DNA of 64,000 nucleotides, from positions 1,798,001 to 1,862,000 of the forward strand of contig CAXXGW010000009.1 of the NCBI GenBank assembly GCA_963666755.2. Direction: 5' to 3'. The notes under the pieces are model-generated. The model did no database searches. It was not told where the DNA came from and saw only the letters and a program-made list of their open reading frames with translations. Shown piece after piece: positions 1 through 8,901 of the stretch. Numbering within the stretch: position 1 is the first letter of the stretch; each line of letters opens with the position of its first letter. A program made the position numbers and the translations under genes. This DNA is from CAXXOK01 sp963666755 (GTDB lineage Bacteria; Bacillota; Clostridia; Christensenellales; Aristaeellaceae).

Positions 1-1235
1 CCTTCCCAAACGCCTGTAAGCGTTCGCGCCAACGCCTCCGCATTCTCCCCGGCGTTCAACCGGGTTTGCCAGCAGGCGTATGCGTTTTGGGATAAAGCCG
101 CCTTTTCTTCCTGCGGCAGCATCCAGTAGCGCTCCAGCGCGCCCGCCACATCCGCGGCGGTAGGATTGGCCGGGAGCAGGAAGCCGCTTTGTCCGTCTTC
201 CAGGATTTCCGGGATGCCCCCCACCGCCGTTGCGATCACGGGAATGCCCATCGAATAGGCTTCCATAATGGATACGGGCAGGCCTTCCGATTCCGATGTC
301 GTGATGAAGAGCTGCGCCTTCGCCTCGCGGTAAGTCTCTGCCAACCCCGGGTTGGGCACATGGCCGTGGAACGTGCAGCGGATGTTGGGGTGTGCCGTCT
401 GTAACGCCTGCGCCTGCTTTTCCAGATCGGCGCGCAGTTCGCCGTCCCCCAGCAGGTGCCAGTCCACCGCCCGCTCCGCCGGGAGCAGCGTCAGCGCGTC
501 CAGAATCAGCGAAACCCGCTTCAGCGGGATCAGCCCGGAGCAGCTGATCAGCCCCAGCGCTTCCCCCGGCAGGCGCAACCCATCGCACCGCGGCAGCGGC
601 CGGCAGCCAATGTAGGCTACCTGCGCTTTTGCACGCCAAGGGCCATCCCAAAGGCTTAAGAAGTACTCCATGCCGGTACGGCAGACATACAGCAGCCGAT
701 CGCACCCGGCGGCGATAAAGGGGCGCAGCGGCTGGCATGCATAGGGGGCTTGTTCCAGATACAGATCGGCGCCATGGAAACGGGTTACCACTTTAAGCGA
801 CGGAAACTCCTTTTTCAGGCGGAGCGCCGCCACCGTCGCCTGCACACACCAGTAGGTGTACACAACATCGATGTGCCGCTCCCGGATAATGGAGCGCAGC
901 AAAGCGCGTATCTGTTGCGCGCGCAAGCTGTAGGTCACAATCCGGGCCGACACGTTGTGCAGGTTTGCCTTCTCGGAACGGATCGCACGCCACAAATCCG
1001 CCCGCACCTCGGCAAAGCGTAACTGTGCAAACAACAGCGGAAGCGAAATCTTCACCGGCCAGGAATAACGGCTATAGGCCACATCCTCTGCCGGGGGGTA
1101 CAGCAAAGGCTCTCCGTTATCAAGCGCCAGCAGCGTTACCTGGCATTGGCGGCGCAGCGCCTCTAGCTCCGTTGGCAGAAAACCCCGCTCGCTTTCCCCG
1201 TAGGGGTACCCCTGCGTAACTAAAAGCAGATTCAT
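1..1235 (-). CDS. Glycosyltransferase family 4 protein, C-terminus cut by window edge
   Basis: Likely a retaining GT4-type (GT-B fold) glycosyltransferase acting at the inner face of the membrane in polysaccharide assembly. The start is the ATG at 1235 (MNLLLVTQGYPYGESERG), with GGAGGTGAG about 9 bases upstream. Visible signs are an N-terminal nucleotide-fold strand, a central RFHGADLY segment typical of the acceptor domain, and the EX7E motif in ESEGLPVSIMEA (E317 and E325) followed by GIPVIATAVGG, the usual nucleotide-sugar region. About 411 residues are visible and little is missing. It is the last visible gene of the minus-strand operon, 37 bases after asnB. Sugar donor and acceptor cannot be told from sequence. 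Confidence 0.85.
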   Translation of the reverse strand, partial: MNLLLVTQGYPYGESERGFLPTELEALRRQCQVTLLALDNGEPLLYPPAEDVAYSRYSWPVKISLPLLFAQLRFAEVRADLWRAIRSEKANLHNVSARIVTYSLRAQQIRALLRSIIRERHIDVVYTYWCVQATVAALRLKKEFPSLKVVTRFHGADLYLEQAPYACQPLRPFIAAGCDRLLYVCRTGMEYFLSLWDGPWRAKAQVAYIGCRPLPRCDGLRLPGEALGLISCSGLIPLKRVSLILDALTLLPAERAVDWHLLGDGELRADLEKQAQALQTAHPNIRCTFHGHVPNPGLAETYREAKAQLFITTSESEGLPVSIMEAYSMGIPVIATAVGGIPEILEDGQSGFLLPANPTAADVAGALERYWMLPQEEKAALSQNAYACWQTRLNAGENAEALARTLTGVWE

Positions 1236-1272
1236 TTTCGCCTGCTCACCTCCGCTTTCCGTTTTGCCGCCT

Positions 1273-3147
1273 TTACAGGGCAACCTGAAATACCTCCATC
1301 CAACGACCAATGCGAATCAAACGGGATAAAATCCACTCTTCCTCGGTATTCCTGGCGGAAGCGTGGCGGTGGTCGGCACACCATTGCAGTACCGCCGGTT
1401 TGTTCACATAGCCGGGCAGCGCGTCGCAGGCTTTTTCCAGCAACGTTGTCATCTGCTCCGGGTCCTCATAAAACCATTGGAATTCGGGCGACATGAAGCC
1501 CATTTTCCCGTACCGGTTGCGCACCTTGTCCGGCATATCCGGGCCGATGGCATCCCGCAACACGCGCTTGGTGACTCCATCCCACAGCTTGTAGGGCAGC
1601 GGCATCGTGTACACGGCTTCTACCAGATCCTTATCCAGAAAGGGGGCTCTGGTTTCGACGGCGTAAGCCATGCTGCTGCGATCCAGGCAGTGCAGGATGC
1701 GCGGCATTTCGGAAAACAGATACGCCCGGATCACCTCATCGGCGGACGTCTTGGCGTACAGGTTACGTGCTTTGTACACCTCCGGGTTGTGCAGGCAGGA
1801 GGCGTGCACAAATTTTGCGGTGGCGTACCCTTTGCGTCGGATACGCACCGCGTCCCGCAAGGCAACCGGCATCAGCCAATCGGAAGCCGTGACCATCAGC
1901 AGATGCTTGAGCGATACATGATCCAGCGGTTCGCGGACGCGTTTGAACGCCTTCAGTTGCCTGCGCAGGCTGATCAGGCGTCCCCGCCCCAGCAATCCCA
2001 GAAAAAGCGGCTCAAAAAAGTTGGTATAGCCGGCCAGCTGCTCATCCGCGCCCTCGCCCACCAGCAGCACAGGCATTTCCAGCGACCGGGCTTTCTGGTA
2101 CACAAAATGGCTCGCCATGCTGGTGCAGGGCTCGTCCTCCTGCCAGATTTCCTGATCCAGCGCCTGCAGGCTGACTTTCAAATCCGGCCATACCTTATGG
2201 CTGACCGCGCCCGTGTGCTCGATTACGGCGTCCATATACTCCTGCTCGTCAAATGCCTTTTCCTGAAAACAGGAGGATATGGTGGTCACCTGCTTGCCTT
2301 CCGGCTTGACGCGGTCAATCGTGCAGACGATGGCGCTGCTGTCCAGCCCGCCGGAAAGGGTGCTGCCCACGGGCACATCGCTGCGCAGGCGGAGTTTTAC
2401 CGCATTTTCAAACAGATCATGGAACCGCGTTACGCTTTGCTCATAGGTAGCGCCGCGTTCCTGCGGATTCTTGCGTAACGTATACCATCTTTCGATCCGG
2501 TAGGTATGGGTATGAAGGTCGTATATCATCTGGTGCCCGCCCGGGAGCTGGTAAACATCCGCAAAGCAGGTCTGCGCACTGTAGTCGATATCCCCCGTGG
2601 TGAGATACGCCAGCAGGGTACCGGCATTGGCCCGCACGGGTTTGGGCATCTGCGTCCACAGGGCCTTGATTTCGCTGGCAAAATGGAAACCCGAGGGCGC
2701 ATCCCAATAATAAAATGGCTTTACTCCATAACGGTCGCGGCTGAAGAGCACGGTTTGCGTTTGCCGGTCATAAAGGGCAAACGCCCACATGCCGTTAAAA
2801 CGCGTCACGCAGGTTTCGCCCCACTGGGCATACGCCGCCAGGATCACCTCGGTGTCGGTCTGTGTGGCAAAGGTATGCCCCAGCGTGAGCAGCTCGGCAC
2901 GCAGCTCCAGATAGTTATAAATCTCCCCGTTAAAAATGATGGAGTATCGGCCTTGATAGTGCATGGGTTGGTTGCCTTCGGGCCGAAGGTCCAGAATGGC
3001 CAGCCGCCGGTGCCCAAAGGCAAGGTCGCCATCGAAGCAGGTGCCTTCTCCATCCGGGCCGCGGTGTCGGATAGTATCCAGCATCGTTTGAATCACTTCA
3101 GGCTCAACGGCACCCAGTTTCCCGCAAACGCCAACAATTCCGCACAT
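1273..3147 (-). CDS. asnB: Asparagine synthase (glutamine-hydrolysing) family amidotransferase
   Basis: A 624-residue protein beginning MCGIVGVCG, so Cys2 becomes the N-terminal nucleophile of a class II glutaminase domain. The GFHFASEIKAL and later SGGLDSSAIV segments mark the switch to the ATP-pyrophosphatase synthetase domain (SGGLDS P-loop). AsnB uses glutamine and ATP to amidate aspartate. Inside a polysaccharide operon such paralogues often amidate uronic acids or other sugar carboxylates, which I infer here from context only. The start is supported by GAGGAG just upstream. It lies 11 bases after the preceding glycosyltransferase and 37 bases before the next one, so it is translated as part of the same operon. 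An ordinary metabolic asparagine synthase remains possible. Confidence 0.9.
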   Translation of the reverse strand: MCGIVGVCGKLGAVEPEVIQTMLDTIRHRGPDGEGTCFDGDLAFGHRRLAILDLRPEGNQPMHYQGRYSIIFNGEIYNYLELRAELLTLGHTFATQTDTEVILAAYAQWGETCVTRFNGMWAFALYDRQTQTVLFSRDRYGVKPFYYWDAPSGFHFASEIKALWTQMPKPVRANAGTLLAYLTTGDIDYSAQTCFADVYQLPGGHQMIYDLHTHTYRIERWYTLRKNPQERGATYEQSVTRFHDLFENAVKLRLRSDVPVGSTLSGGLDSSAIVCTIDRVKPEGKQVTTISSCFQEKAFDEQEYMDAVIEHTGAVSHKVWPDLKVSLQALDQEIWQEDEPCTSMASHFVYQKARSLEMPVLLVGEGADEQLAGYTNFFEPLFLGLLGRGRLISLRRQLKAFKRVREPLDHVSLKHLLMVTASDWLMPVALRDAVRIRRKGYATAKFVHASCLHNPEVYKARNLYAKTSADEVIRAYLFSEMPRILHCLDRSSMAYAVETRAPFLDKDLVEAVYTMPLPYKLWDGVTKRVLRDAIGPDMPDKVRNRYGKMGFMSPEFQWFYEDPEQMTTLLEKACDALPGYVNKPAVLQWCADHRHASARNTEEEWILSRLIRIGRWMEVFQVAL

Positions 3148-3158
3148 AGGAATCTCCT

Positions 3159-4295
3159 CTATCCGGCATGCAGCCCGTTTTTGAAAACAAATGTCTGAAA
3201 GGCTTCCACGTATTGGGGGATATTGGTTCGATAGGCTCTCTGCTCAAAACGGTGGTGTTGCATCTGCTGAAACGCCCTCGACAGGGCTTGCTGATCCCGT
3301 ACCGGATAAAAAACAACATTGGCTTCCAGCTCTGCCGGCAAGCCAAGCGACGGCAGGTTTTCTTCCCGGTTGCCCATCAGGATCACCCCGCCGCCGGAGT
3401 ACAGGCTCTCAAACACCGTCCTGCCTGCGCCCGGCGCCCGATCCGCCCGCACTACGTAATCCGTAATCCGGTAGACCGGGTCCATATCCTCCAGCTCTCC
3501 CAGAAAGCGGATACGGGCATCCGCCTGCGCCTCCGCCCTCACGCGCCGCTCATACCCCTCCCGGTTTGGATCGATACCGACCACCAGCAACACGGCGTTC
3601 TCCAGCGCGGCTTCCCGAAAGGCGCGGATCGCAAAATCTACCCCTTTGGCCGGGATGATGTTGCCGATAATCGCATACACCGTTTCGGTTCCCTTCAACC
3701 CAAAACGAGCCAGCGCCGCCGGACGGTCAACCGCCTGCACACGGGTTTGGTCGTACGGATTGACCAGCACCAGCCCGGGTGCCTTGGTCTGCGGGCAGGC
3801 CGCCCGGCACTCCTCGCTGATGTAAAACAGCCCGTGCGCCTGGTTCAGCCGCTCCGGCATGCGGCGGTTCCAAAGGTTCTGGCGGCTGCGCAGCGTTTCC
3901 CGCACATGCAGGAACATCGGCCAGCGCGCCTGCAGCATGGGGTACAGCGTAACGCTGTTCAGATGGATCAGGTCGTACTGCCTTTTGCGGTACAGTTGCC
4001 GGTATCGGGGCAGCGCCAGAAGGTAGAGGATGTCCTTGACCCAGGATTTAACGTGATGCCGCAGCGAAACCGGGTCCGCCAACGCGGTAAGCCTTGCGGG
4101 TTGCGGCAGGTATCCGACATGCCGTACCCGAGGGCCGTAAAACGTTCGAATCTGTTCCGGGGTGATGCCGTCCCGCTTGAGCTTGACCGGAAATAGCAAA
4201 TCCACATCGGCATCCAGATTCCGAATCAGGTTGCCGACACTCCGACTGGCCCCGTAGAGCGGGTCCTGACAGTGGATGATGAACAGCGCCTTCAT
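3159..4295 (-). CDS. Glycosyltransferase family 4 protein
   Basis: A 378-residue GT-B-type protein. MKALFIIHCQDPLYGASRS is a typical N-terminal Rossmann strand with the glycine-containing loop that contacts the acceptor. The C-terminal half has YAIIGNIIPAKGVDFAIRAF (the conserved i-p-x-K-G of the donor domain), FLGELEDMDPVYRITDYVV, and GRTVFESLYSGG, in which the second Glu of EX7E is kept while the first is replaced by a non-acidic residue. The start ATG overlaps the upstream gene stop by 4 bases (ATGA), which indicates translational coupling. Donor and acceptor are unknown. The altered EX7E may only change how the donor sugar is held. Confidence 0.8.
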   Translation of the reverse strand: MKALFIIHCQDPLYGASRSVGNLIRNLDADVDLLFPVKLKRDGITPEQIRTFYGPRVRHVGYLPQPARLTALADPVSLRHHVKSWVKDILYLLALPRYRQLYRKRQYDLIHLNSVTLYPMLQARWPMFLHVRETLRSRQNLWNRRMPERLNQAHGLFYISEECRAACPQTKAPGLVLVNPYDQTRVQAVDRPAALARFGLKGTETVYAIIGNIIPAKGVDFAIRAFREAALENAVLLVVGIDPNREGYERRVRAEAQADARIRFLGELEDMDPVYRITDYVVRADRAPGAGRTVFESLYSGGGVILMGNREENLPSLGLPAELEANVVFYPVRDQQALSRAFQQMQHHRFEQRAYRTNIPQYVEAFQTFVFKNGLHAG

Positions 4296-5641
4296 AGGAC
4301 CCCCCTCCCGCTTGCCAGCTCCTGCAGGTCGGAAAGCAACCCCCGCCGGATTTTATCCCCGTCATGGTTGCGCGTAAGGCAGGCAAGGGCTTTCTGTGCG
4401 TAAGCCTCGCGTAGGGCCGGATCGCCGGCAAGCGCGCGCATCGCCGCCGGAATGCCGTCTTCGGTGGCAACGCAAACAGCGGCATCCTCCTCCTTGAGGT
4501 ACTGCCAGCCTGCGTTCATCGCCGGGCAGACGGCCAGCACCGCGCACCCGCTGCCAAGGCAATCCACAATTTTGGTGGAAAAGGACAGGCGCGTGACCAG
4601 CGCATCCTTACGGCGGAAGGATTCCACGTGCAGGGCTACATCGCTTTCGCGGTAGCGCTGCGCAAGCTCCGCAAACGGCACGGCGGGGTGCACGGTGCAG
4701 CCGTCCCCATCTGCGAGCTTTTGCCGGACGGCTTTCGTCAGCGGCGATGAGGTGTACAAATCCAGCTGAACAGCCAATCCTTCCCGTCGCAGGGCGCGCA
4801 CGGCATCGGCCACGGCGGCCAGCGTACGGTTGCGACCAAAATAGATACCGCCCGCATAGATCAGCCGCACACCTTCGTGCGGGGCGGGTTCGCCCGCGGG
4901 CGTTACGTCCGCCCCCTTGCGGAGCAGCCGCATCGGCAGCGGCAGCATGCGGGCGTACTCGTTCGCCTGCTGGGGTGTCATGGTGTAGGCATAGCGGAAA
5001 AAGGGCAGCGTTTTGCGGATGGCCCGCCGCTGCGCGAAACGGTGCAGCCAGAATAACGGAGAGAGGCTGAACTGCCGCAGCGAATACAGATCATCATACA
5101 GATAGGTGACCGCCGGAACCCCGGCCAGCCCGATCACATAGCGGTGTACGGCCAGCACAAAGCGGCTGTAGCACAAGGGGGCAAAGATCACATCCGGCGC
5201 AAAGCCCAGCACAAACGCCTGCAGCGCCGGGCTGCGAAAGTCGGCCAAGGCCCAGAGCCACTCCCGCGCCATATGGAACAGCGTGCCGTTGTGTACGCGA
5301 AAAAAGTCATAGAAAGCTTTGTTTTCCGCCTCGGCAGCCTGCCCGGCGGGCACCGGCGTAGCGCTCTGCACCGGAAAAGCATCTTGTGCTGCCGATTTTT
5401 CCTCCATCTGCGGCGACACCTGCCGCCCCATGGGCGTGCGGTGGAGCAGGTTATCCAGCGCCATGCGATCCGTCAGCTGAAAATAGGCTTCGCAGGCATC
5501 CGTGTCGGGCCGGCCGGGCTTGCAGTAAAGATTCGCAAGCGCCACCGGCTGCCCCGCAAACAGGTTCAGCAGCACGTTGCCCTCGTTGGAATCCGTTCGC
5601 AAGCATTCCCGCGTAATCAGCAGTACGCGCAACGGTTTCAT
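4292..5641 (-). CDS. Putative glycosyltransferase of the polysaccharide operon
   Basis: A 449-residue protein. The reading frame stays open further upstream, but the ATG at 5641 (MKPLRVLLITREC) is the right start: it overlaps the preceding stop as ATGA, and the extension before it has no protein-like character and would run antiparallel to nothing but the upstream gene. The C-terminal domain shows RLIYAGGIYFGRNR, a donor-domain strand, and STKIVDCLGSGCAVLAV, which resembles the conserved S-T-K-i-x-x-y-l-a-x-G segment of GT4-like enzymes. The N-terminal half is divergent and has a hydrophilic linker at about residues 75-110. It is probably a cytoplasmic transferase. Assignment to a precise family is uncertain. 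Confidence 0.7.
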   Translation of the reverse strand: MKPLRVLLITRECLRTDSNEGNVLLNLFAGQPVALANLYCKPGRPDTDACEAYFQLTDRMALDNLLHRTPMGRQVSPQMEEKSAAQDAFPVQSATPVPAGQAAEAENKAFYDFFRVHNGTLFHMAREWLWALADFRSPALQAFVLGFAPDVIFAPLCYSRFVLAVHRYVIGLAGVPAVTYLYDDLYSLRQFSLSPLFWLHRFAQRRAIRKTLPFFRYAYTMTPQQANEYARMLPLPMRLLRKGADVTPAGEPAPHEGVRLIYAGGIYFGRNRTLAAVADAVRALRREGLAVQLDLYTSSPLTKAVRQKLADGDGCTVHPAVPFAELAQRYRESDVALHVESFRRKDALVTRLSFSTKIVDCLGSGCAVLAVCPAMNAGWQYLKEEDAAVCVATEDGIPAAMRALAGDPALREAYAQKALACLTRNHDGDKIRRGLLSDLQELASGRGVL

Positions 5642-6867
5642 TTTGTTCCCGCCGCCTCCTTGCTCTGCGCCGCTTCCCCACGGGGCGCACGGAGCGCGAT
5701 CCATTGCCCACGGCTCAGGAGGAAGCAACCCAGTGTGAAGATCATCAGCGCTTCTCCCCCATGGAACTGCACGGTGGACAGCACCAGATAGCCCAGCAGG
5801 AAAGCTGCCGTCGGCTGGCGAAACCACCCGGTGGCGCGGTTTTTCTGGCTTACAAACAGCAGCACGGCAAGCGCCAGGAACCAGAGCCCGCCGATCACGC
5901 CCTCGTCCAGCAGCCATTGGAAAAACACGTTGTGCATGACATCTTCATAGCTGTTAAACCCAAACTCGGCACGCATCACCGGGATGGCGTTCCCTACGCC
6001 CACGCCGAAAGGATGCGCCTGCAGCATCGGCGCCACGTTCCGCCACATGGTTTCCCGCCCGGACAGGAACGAGACCGCCCCTTCGCCATACCCCAGGAAA
6101 ACACGGTCATACATGCGCTGCGCCATACCGGTGGCAAGCGCCGCGACAAGGCCCGCCGCCGCAAGCCCGCACCAGAACAGCGCGGTCTTTTTCCGAAAGC
6201 CGAACTGCGGGTCATACACCAGAATCCACAGCAGGCAAAGCCCGGAGGCGATCAGCCCGACGCGGCTTACGCCGATCACCGCAAACGCAAGGCTATACAG
6301 GAGGCAACCGATGCGCCATTTGGGCTTGCGGATCAGGAAACAACCCAGGCCCAGCCACGTTGCATCCAGATTCCGGCCGCCGCGGGTCAGCGACCCGAGC
6401 GTAGAAGCCATCTGATCCTGAAACACCACGCCGTAGACGGTTTGCCAGTTAACCAGCGTGTACACCAGATGGCAGGCCATGAACGCCAGAATGCCGGTTT
6501 GCAGCACGTTGGCCAGCTGATCCTCCGAAAGCGTCTGCCCCAGGTTGACCAGCACCAGCAAAAGGTAAGCGCCAAAGAGCCAATGCAATACGCCTTTACT
6601 CAGCCCGAATACAGGCGCCTGTACAGCAGCCCAGGCCAGCACAAACAGGTACAAAGCCGTTACGTACCACGGCGGGATGCGCAGCCGGGGGAACTGGAAC
6701 ACTAGCACCGGCAGAAATGCCACGGAGAACAGATAGCACCAGCTGATCGGGATCGCGCCGTTTGCGGTGGGGATTTCCCCCACCTGCAACCCCGGCAGAT
6801 ACAGGAGCACCAGCCAAACGATCAGCAAGCCCTGTAAGAACCGCGCATTACCGTAAAGCTTTCTCAT
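5638..6867 (-). CDS. Wzy/WaaL-type O-antigen polymerase or ligase family membrane protein
   Basis: A 409-residue polytopic protein with about ten hydrophobic segments. The Wzy_C-type region is visible: SGRETMWRNVAPMLQAHP followed by FGVGVGNA and DVMHNVFFQWLLDEGVIG, which contain the Arg, His-Asn and Glu positions typical of the large extracytoplasmic loop of polymerases and ligases. These proteins join lipid-linked oligosaccharides into a chain or transfer the chain to an acceptor. Being the only such protein in the visible operon, it is best read as the repeat-unit polymerase. The start at 6867 lies within the 3' end of the upstream glycosyltransferase (20-base overlap) and the stop overlaps the next gene by 4 bases. 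Confidence 0.85.
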   Translation of the reverse strand: MRKLYGNARFLQGLLIVWLVLLYLPGLQVGEIPTANGAIPISWCYLFSVAFLPVLVFQFPRLRIPPWYVTALYLFVLAWAAVQAPVFGLSKGVLHWLFGAYLLLVLVNLGQTLSEDQLANVLQTGILAFMACHLVYTLVNWQTVYGVVFQDQMASTLGSLTRGGRNLDATWLGLGCFLIRKPKWRIGCLLYSLAFAVIGVSRVGLIASGLCLLWILVYDPQFGFRKKTALFWCGLAAAGLVAALATGMAQRMYDRVFLGYGEGAVSFLSGRETMWRNVAPMLQAHPFGVGVGNAIPVMRAEFGFNSYEDVMHNVFFQWLLDEGVIGGLWFLALAVLLFVSQKNRATGWFRQPTAAFLLGYLVLSTVQFHGGEALMIFTLGCFLLSRGQWIALRAPRGEAAQSKEAAGTK

Positions 6868-7966
6868 AATTCTCCTTTATATAAGCCTGATACTGCCCTG
6901 CGGCGCAGGCGATGCTGAAGTTTTCGGCAAAGGTAGGCATTTTACGTTCCGGATCCAACCCAATCTGCCGGATTTGCGCAATCCACGCGGGGATATCGCC
7001 AGGCTCGGTGGGGATGTGCGTGACCCGTGTCGACAGGTCAATTTCGCCCGATACCTGATTGGAACAGATGCAGGGCAGCCCGGAAGCCTGCGCTTCCACC
7101 GCCACAAGCGCGAACCCCTCGTAATGGCTGGGCAGGCAGAACACATCCATGGCGCTGTAGAGCTTGTTCACATCCTGCCGTACCCCGGCAAAGATCACCC
7201 GATGCCCCAGGCCCTTTTCCTCAACCATCGTCCGAATTTCGGCTTCCATTTCTCCCTCGCCCGCCATCAGCAGATATGCGTCAGGCCTGACCTGCAGAAG
7301 CTGCCGGAACATTTCAATTAAAAACGGATGATTCTTGGCATAGGTGAACCGGCCCACATGGCCGACCACGAAAGCGGAATCCGGAATAGCAAAGGTGCTT
7401 CGCAGGGCCGTGCGCGCTTCCTGATCGTAGGCGAAACGTTCGCTGTCGATGGCGTTGGGCAGCACATACACTTTCCCGTTGTCAAACGCGCGATCTCCGT
7501 ACATCCAGCGCCCGGCCTTCTCGCCGCAGGCGAACCAGCGGTTGGCAAAAATCTTGTTGAAAGGGCGCAGGATGTATTTGAGGAGCGTTTTACGGCCCTC
7601 GCCCCAGTTAGCGGTCGAATGGTTGTGGCAAATCCGTACCGGCACACCGCTGCGCCACGCCGCATAGATCGGAAATACGGACATGGTGCTCATGTGGGCG
7701 TGCACAACCTGATAGCCCTTTTGGCGAAAGCATTTGCGCAGCATCCGCTGGTACGCAAACACCTGCGTATAGGGAGGGATCATATAGATACCCGCACCCA
7801 GGCGTTCCAGCTCCTCCCGTTGCGGAAAAAGGCTGTCCTGCGTAAAGTAGAAGTCAAACTGAACCACGGAACGGTCGATGTGCCGGTAATAGTTCATGAC
7901 CACGGCTTCGATGCCGCCGCTATCCATCCGGTTAAGCACCTGTGCAACCCGAATTAACTCTGCCAT
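6848..7966 (-). CDS. Glycosyltransferase family 4 protein, EpsF/CapM-like
   Basis: A 372-residue GT4 enzyme and the first gene of the visible operon. The start chosen is the ATG at 7966 (MAELIRVAQVLNRMDSGGIE) because the N-M-x-x-G-G-x-E motif there is the normal N-terminus of EpsF-type transferases. An in-frame extension to 8098 is basic and not conserved-looking. Other signs are VVHAHMSTMSVF, VVGHVGRFTYAKNH and SHYEGFALVAVEAQASGLP, the last containing EX7E (E-G-F-A-L-V-A-V-E). Family members add a sugar to a lipid-linked oligosaccharide on the cytoplasmic side. A GAGGA ribosome site lies about 7 bases upstream. No strong promoter was recognised in front of it. Confidence 0.88.
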   Translation of the reverse strand: MAELIRVAQVLNRMDSGGIEAVVMNYYRHIDRSVVQFDFYFTQDSLFPQREELERLGAGIYMIPPYTQVFAYQRMLRKCFRQKGYQVVHAHMSTMSVFPIYAAWRSGVPVRICHNHSTANWGEGRKTLLKYILRPFNKIFANRWFACGEKAGRWMYGDRAFDNGKVYVLPNAIDSERFAYDQEARTALRSTFAIPDSAFVVGHVGRFTYAKNHPFLIEMFRQLLQVRPDAYLLMAGEGEMEAEIRTMVEEKGLGHRVIFAGVRQDVNKLYSAMDVFCLPSHYEGFALVAVEAQASGLPCICSNQVSGEIDLSTRVTHIPTEPGDIPAWIAQIRQIGLDPERKMPTFAENFSIACAAGQYQAYIKENYEKALR

Positions 7967-8660
7967 GGACAATCCTCGCTTATCCGTATTCGCCCGCGGG
8001 CGTTCCCGCCGACGGTATGCTTCCTGAACGGAGAGAACAGGTAAAACCTGACACTTTTCGTTTTGTTTGCCGGAATCCCCTCCGGTTTGAAAGGGCATTT
8101 ACCGCTGCGGATCATCGCCCAGTTGGGGAAGCAAACCGACGCGCCGTTACAGCAGGGCTGCCTGTTTCACGGCAGGGTCCGCAGGCGCCGAAGGCAATCC
8201 GCACCGGATTGCTGTTCCTGCACTGGCAAACCGCAATGCGATTGAATTTTACCATAAGCGGGCATAAAAATCCACCCGCTCCTGCGGTTTGTCGCGGGGA
8301 AAGGGATTGTTCTACCCTCTCCAAAGGGGAATGCCCGGAGGCGTGCGGCACCGGAACCGAAACCGCGACGGCGTAATTTTACCCCATTAGCCCGAAAAGT
8401 TTGAGCCTGCACGCCCATACTGGCGATCTTGTTTTTTCCCTGCATGCCGCTACGTCTGCATGCCTCCTGCCGGGTGAGCTTTGCCCATGGATATCCGGTC
8501 GGCATTAATACTGGGCACCGTTTTCATGGGTATTGGATTCACATGCCTGCGCATGTGGAGGGAGGCGCCGAATCACCGATTAAACTACGTCTGAAGCTGG
8601 ATTACGTATCGAAGCCCGTTCTTAAGCGCCTCGTCTGGTTGCCCATCGGCATGTGCAAAC

Positions 8661-8689
8661 GGAGGGGATGCCCTGCGGGCATCCCCTCC
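8661..8689. repeat. Palindromic repeat, copy 1
   Basis: Perfect 13-bp arms GGAGGGGATGCCC and GGGCATCCCCTCC separated by TGC. The arms are identical to those of a second copy 195 bases to the right, where only the loop differs (CGC). Two copies so close suggest a small dispersed palindromic element rather than two independently evolved terminators. Confidence 0.75.
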
Positions 8690-8855
8690 GTCAGACCGTT
8701 GACAAACCGTTTAAGGATGCCAGGAAGCAGCCTGCTCAAAAAGGTTCAGATGCGCGAAGCCAAACCGGATCAGGGCGGGAGCGTACACGGACGTACGTGG
8801 CCGCACATATCCGGTGCCGGCGACAAAACAGATGGGCCTTTTTCAGCAGGCAGAT

Positions 8856-8884
8856 GGAGGGGATGCCCCGCGGGCATCCCCTCC
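8856..8884 (-). terminator. Palindromic repeat, copy 2; possible araA terminator
   Basis: The same 13-bp arms with loop CGC begin 17 bases past the araA stop codon. The position fits a transcription terminator for araA, but no run of T follows the hairpin on the minus strand, so it may act as a bidirectional mRNA-end stabiliser or simply be a repeat element. Confidence 0.5.
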
Positions 8885-8901
8885 GTGCAATATTTATTTG
8901 C

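Larger units (their letters stand above)
7967..8901. other. Intergenic region without a convincing gene
   Basis: About 0.93 kb between the start of the minus-strand polysaccharide operon and the 3' end of araA. Open frames exist on both strands, but none has a ribosome site together with protein-like composition. The only clear structure is a pair of near-identical 29-base palindromes at 8661-8689 and 8856-8884. The promoter of the polysaccharide operon should lie in the left half (roughly 7970-8300, minus strand), yet no good -35/-10 pair was seen there. Confidence 0.6.

Noticed and set aside
1363..2478. 371-codon plus-strand frame opposite asnB
   Set aside because: Antisense shadow of asnB; no known domain and composition typical of reversed GC-rich codons.
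5642..5917. 92-residue N-terminal extension of the glycosyltransferase at 4292-5641
   Set aside because: It lies entirely within the upstream polymerase gene, is Gly/Arg/Pro-rich and has no ribosome site; the ATGA overlap at 5638-5641 fits the shorter start.
8167..8505. 112-codon minus-strand frame in the gene-free region before araA
   Set aside because: No ribosome site, no domain and Arg/Cys-rich composition typical of random frames in GC-rich DNA.
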